Positions 52,804-63,133 of a DNA stretch of 64,000 nt are shown here, piece by piece. Origin of the DNA: Flavisphingomonas formosensis (GTDB taxonomy: Bacteria; Pseudomonadota; Alphaproteobacteria; Sphingomonadales; Sphingomonadaceae); assembly GCF_009755815.1 (NCBI RefSeq), contig NZ_WRPK01000002.1:124001-188000 (forward strand). The letters run 5' to 3'. Each line of letters starts with the position of its first letter. Position 1 is the stretch's first letter. The notes under the pieces were generated by a model. It made no database searches, was not told the origin of the DNA, and saw only the letters and a program-made list of their open reading frames with translations. Both the position numbers and the translations under genes were made by a program.

Positions 52804-53556
52804 CTACAGCGTGATCCGCGCCAGCGTCGTGCCGTCGCGATGGCTCTTCAGCTCATAGGACAGCACGGTCACGTCGATCGTGCCGGCCGAGGCGTCCGGC
52901 GTCGATCCGGTGATCCGCGCCAGCAGCTCGATGGTCGCGCCCGATCCATATTGCACGCGGTCGCGGATCAGCTGCGCCTGCTGGGGCGGGACGCTCCAGC
53001 GCTGCGCCGTCTCGGCATTGTCGAACTTGACGGAGACCTGCTCTCCGAAGCTCTTGAAAGTGACGACCGAGCTCGGCGCGAGCGCGCGGATCGTATATTC
53101 GTTGTAGCTCGGATCGAAGTCGCTCAGATCGGCGTCCATCGTCAGGCGGATCAGACCCACATCCTTCGCCGCGGCCAGACCGGCATCGATCTTCTGGCGC
53201 AGCGCCTTACGCGCCGCATCCCGGTCGATCGGCTGGGCGAAGCGGACGCTGGTGTCGTTCTCGATCCAACTGTCGACCGGCGGCGTCGCGCCGGAGAGGC
53301 TGTAATAGAGCAGCACCATGGTGAAATCGTCGGGACTGGCGAGCTCCCGCGTGCGTCCCGCGAGATTGGCCGGCGGGGCACCCGTGGATTGCATGGATGC
53401 CCCGGCCGGCGCGGCGCCCCCGCCCGCGGTCGATGAAGTACCGGCGGCATCGCTTCCGCCGGGCGCAGTCGCATTTCCGGCGGGTGCCTTGCCGCAGGAT
53501 GCCAGCAACAGGGCCGACGCCAGGAGCAATGCGAGCGGGAGCGATGACGGCCGCAT
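52804..53556 (-). CDS. hypothetical lipoprotein
   Basis: A 250-residue lipoprotein. The ATG at 53556 has GAGG nine bases upstream and gives a signal peptide with lipobox LLASC; a GTG at 53571 overlapping the previous stop is an alternative. A Gly/Ala/Ser-rich linker (about 30 residues) leads to a mixed alpha/beta domain (FTMVLLYYSLSGATPPVDSW, FKSFGEQVSVKFDNAETAQRW). No family recognised. Directly follows another lipoprotein gene, so the two may act together in the envelope. Confidence 0.7.
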   Translation of the reverse strand: MRPSSLPLALLLASALLLASCGKAPAGNATAPGGSDAAGTSSTAGGGAAPAGASMQSTGAPPANLAGRTRELASPDDFTMVLLYYSLSGATPPVDSWIENDTSVRFAQPIDRDAARKALRQKIDAGLAAAKDVGLIRLTMDADLSDFDPSYNEYTIRALAPSSVVTFKSFGEQVSVKFDNAETAQRWSVPPQQAQLIRDRVQYGSGATIELLARITGSTPDASAGTIDVTVLSYELKSHRDGTTLARITL

Positions 53557-53567
53557 CTGTTCCATCC

Positions 53568-54545
53568 TCACAGCTTGGGCTTGTCGGCACTCTGCGCCGC
53601 ACCCTTGACCTCATTCGCCTGCCGCTGCTGGTCGGCCTGCGACAGCGCCTGCTCGGTGTCGTTGATCCGCTTGACGCCTTCCGCACCATTCTGCGCGGTC
53701 ACGGCGAGGCTATGCGCCAGACCGGGATTGTCGTCCGATTGCGTGATCTGCGCGCCCACCGTCACGCCGCAATCGGGGTTCAGCTGGGTCGAGGCATCAG
53801 GCGAGGCCGTGATCATGCACCGTTCATAGAGCGGCGAAGTCTCGGTGACCGGCCGCCCGCTCGGATCATATTCCCAGAATATCTGGCGGACCTTGTTGCC
53901 GTCGCGGGCGAGCGAGGGCGACCCATATTTCGCCTTGAGCGCGGCTTCCACGGATTCGACCGTCGGCAGCTTGCCGGCCTCATAATATTCCTCGCGCGCG
54001 ACGGAGACGACCTTCTCCTGGCCCGGAAGGCCCATGGTGCTGACGAAATAGCGGGACTGGCCGGGCTTGAGGGGCGCCTCATAGGCGTTCATCCCTCGCC
54101 GCATCGAGTCCTCCTGCATCTCCTTGACGATGTCCTGCCCGGTCTTCTCGACGCGCGGCTCGGCGAAGCTCGCGAGGAAGCCCTGGCGGATCTTGGTGCC
54201 ATGGGTGTCGATGTCATAGTTGCGGTCGGCGGTTTCCTTCACCACCAGCAGCGGATTGTCGCACATCACGAAATGCGCGGCCTCGCCCCAGCCCATGCCG
54301 GGACGCACGCCCACCACATCGTCCACCGGCGCACCCGCCGGACGCGGCGTCTCGGCCGTAGCGGGACAGCTCACGTCGCCACGCGCCTCGGCGGCGACTT
54401 CCTCGGCCGTGGCATTCCCGCTCGCGGTGGTCGCATTGTCCGCGGTCGCTCCGGCGTTGTCGAGGTCCGCCTTCTTGTGGCAACCCGCGAGAAGCAGGAG
54501 CAGTGCGGCGCCACCGGCCAGCACGAGAGATTTGTGCACGAACAT
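53568..54545 (-). CDS. hypothetical lipoprotein with Cys-containing periplasmic domain
   Basis: A 325-residue lipoprotein with lipobox LLAGC and good ribosome site (AAGGGAGG). A short Ala/Thr/Asn linker is followed by a domain starting VDDVVGVRPGMGWGEAAHFVMCDNPLL, a GVRPGM-type motif I have seen in uncharacterised proteobacterial envelope proteins. Several Cys could form disulphides. The Gln/Lys tail is low-complexity. Function unknown; in a run with another lipoprotein and an exported protein. Confidence 0.7.
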   Translation of the reverse strand: MFVHKSLVLAGGAALLLLLAGCHKKADLDNAGATADNATTASGNATAEEVAAEARGDVSCPATAETPRPAGAPVDDVVGVRPGMGWGEAAHFVMCDNPLLVVKETADRNYDIDTHGTKIRQGFLASFAEPRVEKTGQDIVKEMQEDSMRRGMNAYEAPLKPGQSRYFVSTMGLPGQEKVVSVAREEYYEAGKLPTVESVEAALKAKYGSPSLARDGNKVRQIFWEYDPSGRPVTETSPLYERCMITASPDASTQLNPDCGVTVGAQITQSDDNPGLAHSLAVTAQNGAEGVKRINDTEQALSQADQQRQANEVKGAAQSADKPKL

Positions 54546-54592
54546 GCCTCCCTTCAGTCAGATGTGATGATCAGGAACGGCAAGGCGCGGCG

Positions 54593-55627
54593 CTATTGGC
54601 TGCACGCTCCCTTGGTTTCCTCATAGGAACGGAAATCGGCATAGACCCTGCCGTTGAACCGGTAGAGGCTGTGGCAGAAGCCCGGACCGCCTGCCACCAC
54701 GTCGCGCCAGCCTGCGGCATTCTTGGAATCCTGGACCAGCGGCATCCCCTCGCCCGACGCGAAGATCAGCTTCCAGCCCCCCGGCACCGGGGTGACGATG
54801 TTGAAATGCATTCCGACATTGCCGTAGCATTGGTCGCTTTCGTCATAGACCATCACCTCCGGCCGCCCGTCGCCGTTGAGGTCGATCACCGGCCCGTCAC
54901 CGGCAAGCTGATCCTCCCCGAATATATGGACCTCGCTCACCCCGTCGCACCCGGTCCACTTGCCCCTGATGCGCTTGTAACCGGCAGCCGTCAGGATGGC
55001 GGCCAGGTCTCCCGGCGAAATCGCGCCCATGCTGTACGGCGCAGTCCAACCGGCAGTCGGCACGACCCCTGCGGCTGTCCTGGTGGGAGATGCGGGGAGA
55101 GCCAGGTTCTTCCTCGCCTCGAGATCCGACGCGTTCGCATAGCGCTGTCCCTCGACATCATGGACGTAGGCGGTAGCGCGCGCGCCCTGCACGATCGTGA
55201 GGTTACGCCAGCCATTCGTCGTCCCGTCCGCCCATTTGGGCGAACCATGGACGCTGAGGATATTCTGCCAGATCCCACGGGCATCGCGCATCACGATATC
55301 CGCGGTGATCGGCACGGGTGGCTCGCCTGGACATTTGCGCTCGCCAAGCACCATATATTCGGTCTTGCCGTCGCCATTGACGTCGATCTGGGCGACGACC
55401 GGGCGGTTTGGCATCTTCGTGTCGCCGCAATAGACGAACACGCTCCGTCCGTCAGGCGTGATCTGATATCCGGCCGCATTGACGATATCGATGCGATCCT
55501 TGAGCGGAAGAGCCGACGGAAAGCCGACGCCCGGCCGCACCTGCTGCGCGGGCGCGACCCCGGTCGCCGTCGCAACGACGAGCATGGCAAGCGCGCAACG
55601 CTGAATCCACGCTTTAGCAAAGACCAT
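54593..55627 (-). CDS. exported protein with two EF-hand/FG-GAP-like calcium motifs
   Basis: A 344-residue secreted or periplasmic protein. The ATG at 55627 gives a signal peptide cut near APAQQ. Two repeats carry D-x-N-x-D-G-x2 loops followed by a Glu and a hydrophobic strand: DVNGDGKTEYMVLG and DLNGDGRPEVMVYD. These look like calcium-binding VCBS/FG-GAP or EF-hand-type loops. Several Cys suggest disulphides. The frame to 55738 reads through the upstream gap and is rejected. Function unknown. Confidence 0.7.
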   Translation of the reverse strand: MVFAKAWIQRCALAMLVVATATGVAPAQQVRPGVGFPSALPLKDRIDIVNAAGYQITPDGRSVFVYCGDTKMPNRPVVAQIDVNGDGKTEYMVLGERKCPGEPPVPITADIVMRDARGIWQNILSVHGSPKWADGTTNGWRNLTIVQGARATAYVHDVEGQRYANASDLEARKNLALPASPTRTAAGVVPTAGWTAPYSMGAISPGDLAAILTAAGYKRIRGKWTGCDGVSEVHIFGEDQLAGDGPVIDLNGDGRPEVMVYDESDQCYGNVGMHFNIVTPVPGGWKLIFASGEGMPLVQDSKNAAGWRDVVAGGPGFCHSLYRFNGRVYADFRSYEETKGACSQ

Positions 55628-55709
55628 ATGCGCATCCCGTTGTCCGGTCGCGTCGCTTGTGCCTCGTCGATCCGCTTGCGACGCCTCCCAAATGGGAGGG
55701 AAAAGGCCG

Positions 55710-56846
55710 TTATCGGCTGCCAACCGATGCGGCGACACTTCGCGCGAGCAATGCCACCGCCTCCGCCTGCCGGCTGGTGCGGGTCTTCGCCAGGATGTTC
55801 TTGAGGTGCCAGCGCGCGGTGCCGATGCCGATGCCCTGCCGCGCCGCGATGGCGTCCAGCGGCCGGCCCGCCCCCAGCTCCGCCGCGATCGCGCCTTCGG
55901 TCGGCGTGAAGCCGAACAGCGCGCACAGCGTCGCGATGTGGAGCGAAGGCGCCTCGGGATCCTTGACGAAGACGAGTGCCAGCGGACCGGGATCGATGCC
56001 TCTCGACCAGCCCGGCCTCAGCGGCGCGACCGACAGCGAAAGCGGCAGGCGGTCGAGGCGCGGGACGAGCAGCGCGGCCGGAGCCCCAGCCGCCGGCCGA
56101 CCGGCCGCGGCGGCGACGGCATCGCGCACCAGCTGGGCCATGCGGCGGTGCAGCCAAGCATCGTCCAGCTGCAGCCGGCCTCCCACGGTACCGATCCCGT
56201 TCCCGCCGCGCAGCAGCGTCTCTGCCAGCGCATTGGCGTAGACGACGATGCCCGGTGCGTCGACGACAAGGATCGCCGTGTCGAGCCGGTTCATCGCCTC
56301 CAGCGCTGCCGTCTCGGCCAGCCTCGCCCGCGACAGCTGGCGGCCGAGGCGCACGGCCCGCTCGAGATGGGGTAGGAACAGCGCCGCCCGCCGCCGCTCC
56401 TCCTCACCATAGGCCGAGGCGCCCTTGGGCCGGTGGATGCCAAGCACGCCGATCGCCTCCTCCCCGGTCGGGAAGACCGCGCCCAGCATGTGATGGATGT
56501 CGAAATGCTTCAGGAATTCGCCGTAGAAGCCGCTCTTGCGCTGCTCGTCGAGCGTCACCAGCATCTCGTCGGTGACGATCCGGTCGAGCCCGTAGGCGAC
56601 GGAGCGATGCACCCAGAGATCGCGCAGGTGCCAGTCCTGCGCCCAGCCCTGGAGATGATCGGCCACCTCCATATTGTCCGTATGCTCGAGCAGCTGGACA
56701 GTGCTGACCGCGTCCTGGAACTTGATGACCGCGCTCGTCGACTCGAACGCGTGGGCAATGCGGCCCGCCATGCCGGACCAGAGCTCGGCATTTACCGCCG
56801 CGTCGTAAAGATGGCCGATCAGGTCGACCAACAGCTCCGGTGCCAT
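55710..56846 (-). CDS. LuxR-family transcriptional regulator
   Basis: A 378-residue regulator. A C-terminal LuxR helix-turn-helix is at about 308-370 ([40 protein letters not shown]). Upstream is a GAF/PAS-like sensory region ([19 protein letters not shown] around 194-212). It lacks an obvious receiver or autoinducer domain. The ATG at 56846 follows GGGGG; the frame continues far upstream antisense to tsaD, which is not coding. Probably controls the three envelope genes after it. Divergent from tsaD over 270 bases that hold no gene. Confidence 0.85.
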   Translation of the reverse strand: MAPELLVDLIGHLYDAAVNAELWSGMAGRIAHAFESTSAVIKFQDAVSTVQLLEHTDNMEVADHLQGWAQDWHLRDLWVHRSVAYGLDRIVTDEMLVTLDEQRKSGFYGEFLKHFDIHHMLGAVFPTGEEAIGVLGIHRPKGASAYGEEERRRAALFLPHLERAVRLGRQLSRARLAETAALEAMNRLDTAILVVDAPGIVVYANALAETLLRGGNGIGTVGGRLQLDDAWLHRRMAQLVRDAVAAAAGRPAAGAPAALLVPRLDRLPLSLSVAPLRPGWSRGIDPGPLALVFVKDPEAPSLHIATLCALFGFTPTEGAIAAELGAGRPLDAIAARQGIGIGTARWHLKNILAKTRTSRQAEAVALLARSVAASVGSR

Positions 56847-57116
56847 TCGCGCGAACCCCCTTCTCGCCCGACCAACCGTTCCCGGACGCGCCGCCCCTGT
56901 TCCGCCCTCCCGACGAGAGTTCGCCCCAAGCCCCTCTCGAGCGGAAAACAGGTGAAAGCTACGCCGATGCTGCTGCCAAGTGGCAGACTCCAGCGCTTCG
57001 AACGATACACGCCTCCGCTCGTTCGGACAAACCTCGGCCCCGAGATCCAAACCCCGGATCATCGCTCTGCCGCCACCGCTTGCTCCCGATGCCGTGCCGG
57101 TGCAGGGAGGCGCCAG

Positions 57117-58151
57117 ATGACTCTGATTCTGGGACTTGAATCGAGCTGCGACGAGACGGCAGCGGCACTGGTGACGGGTGAGCGGCGAATTCTTGCCCAT
57201 CGCCTGGCCGGCCAGGAAGCTGCGCATCGGCCCTTCGGGGGTGTCGTACCGGAAATCGCCGCGCGCGCGCACGTCGAGATGCTGACACCCCTGGTCGCGG
57301 CGGCGCTGGACGATGCCGGCATCGCGCTCGATGCCGTCGACGCGATCGCAGCGACCGCGGGGCCGGGCCTCATCGGCGGCGTCATGGTCGGCCTCGTCAC
57401 CGGCAAGGCATTGGCGCTGGCGACCGGCAAGCCGCTGGTCGCGGTCAACCATCTCGAAGGTCACGCCCTCTCGCCGCGCCTCGCCGATCCTGAGCTCGGC
57501 TTTCCCTATATGCTGCTGCTCGTTTCGGGCGGCCATTGCCAGCTGCTGTTCGTGGAGGGAGTGGGTCGCTACCGCCGCCTGGCGACGACTATCGACGATG
57601 CCGCGGGCGAGGCCTTCGACAAGACGGCCAAGCTGCTCGGCCTCGGCTTCCCGGGCGGACCGGCCGTCGAGCAGGCGGCGCGGGCCGGCGACCCGCGTGC
57701 AGTGCCGCTGCCGCGCCCGCTGATCGGGTCGCAGGAGCCGCATTTCTCCTTCGCCGGGCTCAAGAGCGCCGTGCTGCGCGCGCGAGATGCCGGGCTCCAT
57801 CGCGCCGAGGACATCGCCGCCTCCTTCCAGCAGGCGGTGGTCGATTGCCTGATCGACCGTACCCGCCGCGCCCTCGCCGTCTCGCCAAGGGCGACCGCAC
57901 TCGTCGTGGCAGGCGGCGTTGCCGCCAACGGCGCCGTGCGCAGCGCGCTGCAGCGCCTGGCGCAGGAGCGCGACATTCCCTTTTCCGCGCCGCCACTCTG
58001 GCTGTGCACGGACAATGCGGCGATGATCGCCTGGGCCGGCTGCGAGCGCTATCGCGAAGGGCTGATCGACACGCTGGACGCGCCCGCGCGGGCACGCTGG
58101 CCGCTCGATCCGACCGCCGAGAAGGCGCGCGGCGCAGGCGTGAAGGCCTGA
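57117..58151 (+). CDS. tsaD: tRNA N6-threonylcarbamoyladenosine synthase subunit TsaD
   Basis: A 344-residue essential protein of the t6A tRNA modification complex. N-terminus [17 protein letters not shown] and PEIAARAH are invariant in the family. The metal-binding His pair is H112/H116 (NHLEGHA), and [21 protein letters not shown] and [10 protein letters not shown] follow. GGGAGG precedes the ATG at 57117; the frame extends upstream but the conserved start is here. Followed 26 bases later by gpsA, the common alphaproteobacterial order. Confidence 0.97.
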   Translation: MTLILGLESSCDETAAALVTGERRILAHRLAGQEAAHRPFGGVVPEIAARAHVEMLTPLVAAALDDAGIALDAVDAIAATAGPGLIGGVMVGLVTGKALALATGKPLVAVNHLEGHALSPRLADPELGFPYMLLLVSGGHCQLLFVEGVGRYRRLATTIDDAAGEAFDKTAKLLGLGFPGGPAVEQAARAGDPRAVPLPRPLIGSQEPHFSFAGLKSAVLRARDAGLHRAEDIAASFQQAVVDCLIDRTRRALAVSPRATALVVAGGVAANGAVRSALQRLAQERDIPFSAPPLWLCTDNAAMIAWAGCERYREGLIDTLDAPARARWPLDPTAEKARGAGVKA

Positions 58152-58177
58152 GCCGGACCGACGAGCAGGAGAGAGCG

Positions 58178-59173
58178 ATGGCTCGGACATATGAGACAAT
58201 CGGCGTGCTCGGCGCAGGCGCCTGGGGTACCGCCCTCGCCCAGGTCGCGGCCGCGGACGGACGCGATACTTTGCTATGGGCGCGCGAGCCCGACGTCGTT
58301 GCGGCGATCAACGACACGCACGAGAACGCTGCCTATCTGGCCGGCGTGCCACTGTCGCCCGCCATCCGCGCGACCAACGATCTGACCGCGCTCGCGGCCT
58401 GCGACGCGCTGCTGGTGGTGACGCCGGCACAGCATCTGCGCAGCGTGCTCGCCAGCGTGCCGGGTGGCCCGCGTCCACTCCTGCTCTGCGCCAAGGGGAT
58501 CGAGGCAGGCAGCCGCCTGCTGATGTCCGAAGTCGCCACCGAGATCCGGCCCGATGCGCCGATTGCAGTGCTGTCCGGGCCGACCTTCGCGCATGAGGTG
58601 GCCGCCGGCCTGCCGACCGCGATCACGCTCGCCTGCAGCGACGCGACACTCGGCTCCGGCTTGGCCGATCGGCTCGCCCGCCCCTCCTTCCGGCCTTATC
58701 TGTCGGAGGATGTGATCGGGGCCGAGATCGGCGGCGCGGTCAAGAACGTGCTCGCCATCGCCTGCGGCGTGGTGGAGGGCGCAGGGCTGGGCCAGAATGC
58801 GCGCGCAGCCTTGATCTCGCGCGGCTTTGCCGAGATGAGCCGCTTCGGCCTCGCCCGCGGTGCGCGGCTGGAAACGCTCGCCGGTCTCTCCGGGCTCGGC
58901 GATCTCGTGCTCACCTGCTCCTCGACCAGTTCGCGCAACTTCTCGCTCGGCAAGGGGCTGGGCGAAGGAAGGCCTGCGGCAGAACTGCTCGCCGATCGCA
59001 GGACCGTTGCCGAGGGCGCCTTCACGGCGCCGGTGCTCGCCGAGGCGGCGCGCGCAGCGGGCGTCGACATGCCGATCGCGGACGCGGTCTGCGCCCTGCT
59101 CGCCGGCCGGGCGAGCGTGCGCGAGGTGATCGGCGAACTGCTCTCGCGGCCGATCCGGAGCGAGGCGGAGTAA
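58178..59173 (+). CDS. gpsA: NAD(P)-dependent glycerol-3-phosphate dehydrogenase
   Basis: A 331-residue GpsA making sn-glycerol-3-phosphate for phospholipids. The dinucleotide motif GAGAWGTA is at 12-19. LLVVTPAQHLRSVL, LSGPTFAHEVAAG, the catalytic region IGGAVKNVLAIACGVVEG and LAGLSGLGDLVLTC are all present. AGGAGAG precedes the ATG. In an operon with tsaD. Confidence 0.97.
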   Translation: MARTYETIGVLGAGAWGTALAQVAAADGRDTLLWAREPDVVAAINDTHENAAYLAGVPLSPAIRATNDLTALAACDALLVVTPAQHLRSVLASVPGGPRPLLLCAKGIEAGSRLLMSEVATEIRPDAPIAVLSGPTFAHEVAAGLPTAITLACSDATLGSGLADRLARPSFRPYLSEDVIGAEIGGAVKNVLAIACGVVEGAGLGQNARAALISRGFAEMSRFGLARGARLETLAGLSGLGDLVLTCSSTSSRNFSLGKGLGEGRPAAELLADRRTVAEGAFTAPVLAEAARAAGVDMPIADAVCALLAGRASVREVIGELLSRPIRSEAE

Positions 59174-59226
59174 GGGGCGGTTCGCTATCCGGCCTCGCCC
59201 GACGAAAGTCGGCGTGGCGACCTGGT

Positions 59227-60894
59227 CTACGCCCCCTCGCCGAAGCGCTGCTTGCCTCCCACGAAGGTGTGCAGCACCTTGACGTCGGGGATCTTGAGCG
59301 GATCGATTGCAAGCAGATCTCCGTCCAGCACGGTGATGTCGGCATAATAGCCGGGCGCGATCATGCCGGTGCGATCCTCCATGAAGCCGGCATAGGCATT
59401 GCTCTGCGTATAGGCGATCAGCGCCTGTTCGGCCGTGACCTTCTGGTCGGGCAGCCAGCCGCCCGGATTGGCTCCGTCGATGGTGCGGCGGGTGATCGCG
59501 GCATAGACGCCGGTCAGCGGATCCAGCGGCGCCACCGGCCAATCCGAACCGAAGGTGACGGTCGCCCCGCTCGCGATCAGCGCGTGGAAGGCATAGGTGC
59601 CATTGAGGCGCGCCGGCCCGATCCGCTTCACCGCCCAGCGCCCGTCGTCGATCGCATGGAAAGGCTGCACCGAGGCGATCACCTTCTGCCGCGCGAAGCG
59701 TCCGATCGAGGCGGGATGGAGATGCTGCGCATGCTCGATGCGGAAGCGCCGGTCCTTCGGGCCGTTGGCGGCGGCGACGGCCTGATAGATGTCGAGAATG
59801 TCGTCATTGGCCTGATCGCCGATCGCATGGGTCGCGCAGTGCAGCCCGTGCGCATCCGCCGCGCCGATCCATTCGCGCAGATTCGCAAGGCTGGTCACGC
59901 GCACGCCGCGCTGGTCCGGCGCATCGGCATAGGGATCCGTGAACACGGCGGTGCGCGAGCCGAGCGATCCGTCCGCCAGCCCCTTCACGGCTCCCCAGCG
60001 CACCCAATCGTCGCCGCGCCCTTCCCGGGCGACGATCTGCACCATCTTCTCCCAGTCGACCAGCGGCACCATCGCATAGAAGCGCAGGCCGGTCTCGCCC
60101 GCCGCCCGCAGGCGACGGAGCGATTCGTACGTCTTCCAGTCGATCTCGGGATTGTGGACCTGCGCCACACCCTTGCTGAGGCCATGCGCGATGCCGCCGC
60201 GCATCGCCGCATCGGCATCGGCATCGCTGAGCTCCGGGATCACGCGATCGGCGAGTTCCTTGGCATTGTCCTTGAGGATGCCGGTCGGCTCGCCCTTTGC
60301 ATCGCGCACGATCACGCCGCCGGCCGGATCCGGCGTGTCGCGGGTGATGCCCACCAGCTTCAGCGCCGCCGAATTGAGCAGATAGGTATGCAGATCGGTG
60401 CGAGGCACCGCGACGGGCGTATCGCCGGTGGCGGCATCGATCCATTCGCGGGTCGGCAGTTCGCCGCCGAGCCGCTGCTCGTCCCAGGTGCCGCCGAGGA
60501 TCCACTTGCCCGGCCGCGCCCGTGCCACCGCGCCCAGCCGGTCGGCGAAATCCCGGCGGTCCTTGGCGCTCAGGAGATCGGCCTGTGTCAGCGTCACGGC
60601 ACCGCGCAGGAAGTGGGTATGGTTGTCGGTGAAAGCCGGCATCACGAAGGCGCCGCCGAGGTCGATCACCCGGGTACGCTTTCCGATCCGCGCACGCACA
60701 GGTCCGGCACCGACCGCGGCGATCCGTTCGCCGACGATGCCGATCGCGGTTTCGCGAGGAGCGCCCCGCCGGCCGGTCCAGACGCTGCCGTTGACGAGAG
60801 CGATGTCCAGCGTCCCGGACAGCGCCGCATGCAGCGGGGCGGTCAGCGCCAGCGCGGCGCCCGTCCCCAGGAAAGTCCGGCGATCCAGCATCAT
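59227..60894 (-). CDS. exported amidohydrolase (YtcJ/NfdA-like)
   Basis: A 555-residue amidohydrolase with a twin-arginine-type signal (MLDRRTFLGTGAALALT), so probably folded in the cytoplasm and exported. Metal ligands: HxH in TDNHTHFLRG, His in CATHAIGDQA and EHAQHL, Asp in FGSDWPV. The family member NfdA deformylates N-substituted formamides; others are unassigned. ATG at 60894 or the adjacent ATG at 60891. Convergent with gpsA. Fits the amide-rich content of the window, though distant from the other genes. Confidence 0.87.
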   Translation of the reverse strand: MMLDRRTFLGTGAALALTAPLHAALSGTLDIALVNGSVWTGRRGAPRETAIGIVGERIAAVGAGPVRARIGKRTRVIDLGGAFVMPAFTDNHTHFLRGAVTLTQADLLSAKDRRDFADRLGAVARARPGKWILGGTWDEQRLGGELPTREWIDAATGDTPVAVPRTDLHTYLLNSAALKLVGITRDTPDPAGGVIVRDAKGEPTGILKDNAKELADRVIPELSDADADAAMRGGIAHGLSKGVAQVHNPEIDWKTYESLRRLRAAGETGLRFYAMVPLVDWEKMVQIVAREGRGDDWVRWGAVKGLADGSLGSRTAVFTDPYADAPDQRGVRVTSLANLREWIGAADAHGLHCATHAIGDQANDDILDIYQAVAAANGPKDRRFRIEHAQHLHPASIGRFARQKVIASVQPFHAIDDGRWAVKRIGPARLNGTYAFHALIASGATVTFGSDWPVAPLDPLTGVYAAITRRTIDGANPGGWLPDQKVTAEQALIAYTQSNAYAGFMEDRTGMIAPGYYADITVLDGDLLAIDPLKIPDVKVLHTFVGGKQRFGEGA

Positions 60895-61058
60895 GTCTCT
60901 TGTCCTCCCGGCGACCTTGCCCCGCCAGCTTCATGCTGCACCCAATGGCCGCAACATCCAAATGCCGTGTTCACACGGGTCCAAGCATGGAAAGGGTGCA
61001 ACCCGCCTGTCGATCGTTTAGGGGACCATCGCATCCGGTTCGGCAAGGAGAAGACGGC

Positions 61059-63113
61059 GTGAGCGGCGAGCGCTTCTATTCGATCCACGCGCAAGGTCTG
61101 GTGCGCGTGGCCGCGGCGACGCCAGCCGCCACCGCCGGGGACGTTCCCGCCAATATCGAGGCAACTTTGGCCATGGCGCGCGAGGGCGCGGCGCAGAGCA
61201 CCGATATCATCGTCTTTCCCGAGCTCGGCCTTTCCTCCTACGCGATCGACGACCTGCATCTGCAGGATGTGATGCTGGATGCGGTGGAGGCGGGCATCGC
61301 GCGGCTCTGCGCCGAAAGCGCCGACCTCGCGCCAGTGTTGGTGGTCGGCGCACCGCTGCGCCGTGCCGGACGGCTCTACAATTGCGCCCTGGTGATCGCG
61401 CGGGGCGCGATACTGGGCGTGGTGCCGAAAAGCTTCCTGCCCAATTATCGCGAATATTATGAAAAGCGCTGGTTCGCCCCCGGTGTCGGCCTGACCGGGC
61501 TCACGATCGACGTAGCCGGGCAGAGCGTGCCGTTCGGCACCGACCTGATCTTCGCGGCGTCGGATCTTCGGGATTTCGTGTTCCATATCGAGATTTGCGA
61601 GGATTATTGGGCGCCGACCCCGCCGTCGACGATGGGCGCGCTGGCCGGCGCGCTGATCCTGTGCAATCTCTCCGCCTCCAACATCACCATCGGCAAGGCG
61701 CGCGAGCGCGAGCTGCTGGGCGCCGCCCAATCCGCGCGCGCTATCGCCGCCTATGTCTATTCGGCCGCCGGGCCGGGCGAGAGCACCACCGATCTCGCCT
61801 GGGACGGCCAGGCGATGATCCACGAGCTGGGCGAGGCGCTGGCGGAATCCTCGCGCTTCGGAGACGATCCCGAGATCATCGTCGCGGACGTGGACGTGCA
61901 GCGGCTGCGGCTGGAGCGCATGCGCTTCGGCACCTTCAACGACGCCGCCGCCGCCGCCGGCCATCCCGAGACGCGTTTCCGCCGTATCGCCTTTACGCAC
62001 CGACCGGACCATGGCGATCGCGGCCTCAGGCGCGCGCTGCGCCGCTTCCCCTTCGTGCCGAACGATCCGCATCGGCTGGACGAGGATTGCTACGAGGCGT
62101 TCAACATTCAGGTGGAAGGCCTCGCCAAGCGCTTCCGCTCGACGCCGGGCGGCAAGATGGTGATCGGCATTTCGGGCGGGCTCGATTCCACCCACGCGCT
62201 GATCGTCGCGGCCAAGGCCTGCGACCGCCTGGGCCTGCCGCGCACCGCGATCCTCGGCTACACGATGCCCGGCTTCGCCACCGGCGAGGAGACCAAGAGC
62301 AATGCCTGGGCACTGATGCGCGCGCTCGGCATCGAGGCGGCGGAGATCGACATCCGCCCGGCCGCGCGCCAGATGCTGGCGGACATGGGCCACCCCTTCT
62401 CGGCGGGCGAGCCGGTCTACGACATCACCTTCGAGAATGTGCAGGCAGGGCTTCGGACCGACTATCTGTTCCGTCTCGCCAATCAGCGCGGCGGCTTCGT
62501 GGTCGGCACCGGCGACCTGTCCGAGCTGGCGCTCGGCTGGTGCACCTATGGCGTCGGCGATCAGATGAACCACTATGCGGTGAACTGCGGCGTGCCCAAG
62601 ACGCTGATCCAGTTCCTGATCCGCTGGTGCGTCCAGACCGGCCAGTTCGACACGGAGACCGACCGGATCCTGACCGCGATCCTCAATACCGAAATCTCGC
62701 CCGAGCTGGTGCCGGCGGACGCGACCGGCGCGATCCAGAGCACACAGTCGCGCATCGGCCCCTATGAGCTGCACGATTTCTTCCTGCACTATACGGTGCG
62801 CTACGGCCTGCCGCCGTCGAAGATCGCCTTCCTCGCCTGGCACGCGTGGAAGGACAGTGGGGCCGGGCTGTGGCCAATCGGCTTCCCGCTGGACGCACGC
62901 AACGCCTATGATCTGCCGACCATCGCCAAATGGCTGGAATCCTTCCTGTTTCGTTTCTTCCAGACCAGCCAGTTCAAGCGATCGGCAATCCCCAACGGGC
63001 CGAAAGTCTCGACCCGAGGCGCGCTCAGCCCGCGCGGCGACTGGCGCGCGCCATCCGACGGGACGGCGAGCGTGTGGATCGAGGAACTGCGCGCGGGGCT
63101 GCCGAAGGGGTGA
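61059..63113 (+). CDS. nadE: glutamine-dependent NAD(+) synthase
   Basis: A 684-residue two-domain enzyme making NAD from deamido-NAD. The N-terminal nitrilase-type glutaminase has the triad E55 (FPELGLS), K124 (VPKSFLPNY) and C180 (EICEDYW). The C-terminal synthetase has the pyrophosphate loop SGGLDST at 372-378 and GTGDLSELALGWCTYG. The start is GTG at 61059 with AAGGAGA. Length is typical of the long glutamine-dependent form. Divergent from the exported amidohydrolase. Confidence 0.96.
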   Translation: MSGERFYSIHAQGLVRVAAATPAATAGDVPANIEATLAMAREGAAQSTDIIVFPELGLSSYAIDDLHLQDVMLDAVEAGIARLCAESADLAPVLVVGAPLRRAGRLYNCALVIARGAILGVVPKSFLPNYREYYEKRWFAPGVGLTGLTIDVAGQSVPFGTDLIFAASDLRDFVFHIEICEDYWAPTPPSTMGALAGALILCNLSASNITIGKARERELLGAAQSARAIAAYVYSAAGPGESTTDLAWDGQAMIHELGEALAESSRFGDDPEIIVADVDVQRLRLERMRFGTFNDAAAAAGHPETRFRRIAFTHRPDHGDRGLRRALRRFPFVPNDPHRLDEDCYEAFNIQVEGLAKRFRSTPGGKMVIGISGGLDSTHALIVAAKACDRLGLPRTAILGYTMPGFATGEETKSNAWALMRALGIEAAEIDIRPAARQMLADMGHPFSAGEPVYDITFENVQAGLRTDYLFRLANQRGGFVVGTGDLSELALGWCTYGVGDQMNHYAVNCGVPKTLIQFLIRWCVQTGQFDTETDRILTAILNTEISPELVPADATGAIQSTQSRIGPYELHDFFLHYTVRYGLPPSKIAFLAWHAWKDSGAGLWPIGFPLDARNAYDLPTIAKWLESFLFRFFQTSQFKRSAIPNGPKVSTRGALSPRGDWRAPSDGTASVWIEELRAGLPKG

Positions 63114-63133
63114 GTGTGGAGCAGCACCCCCAT

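Noticed and set aside
56847-58199. N-terminal extension of the LuxR regulator to 829 residues
   Set aside because: The added part is antisense to tsaD; the ATG at 56846 has a ribosome site.
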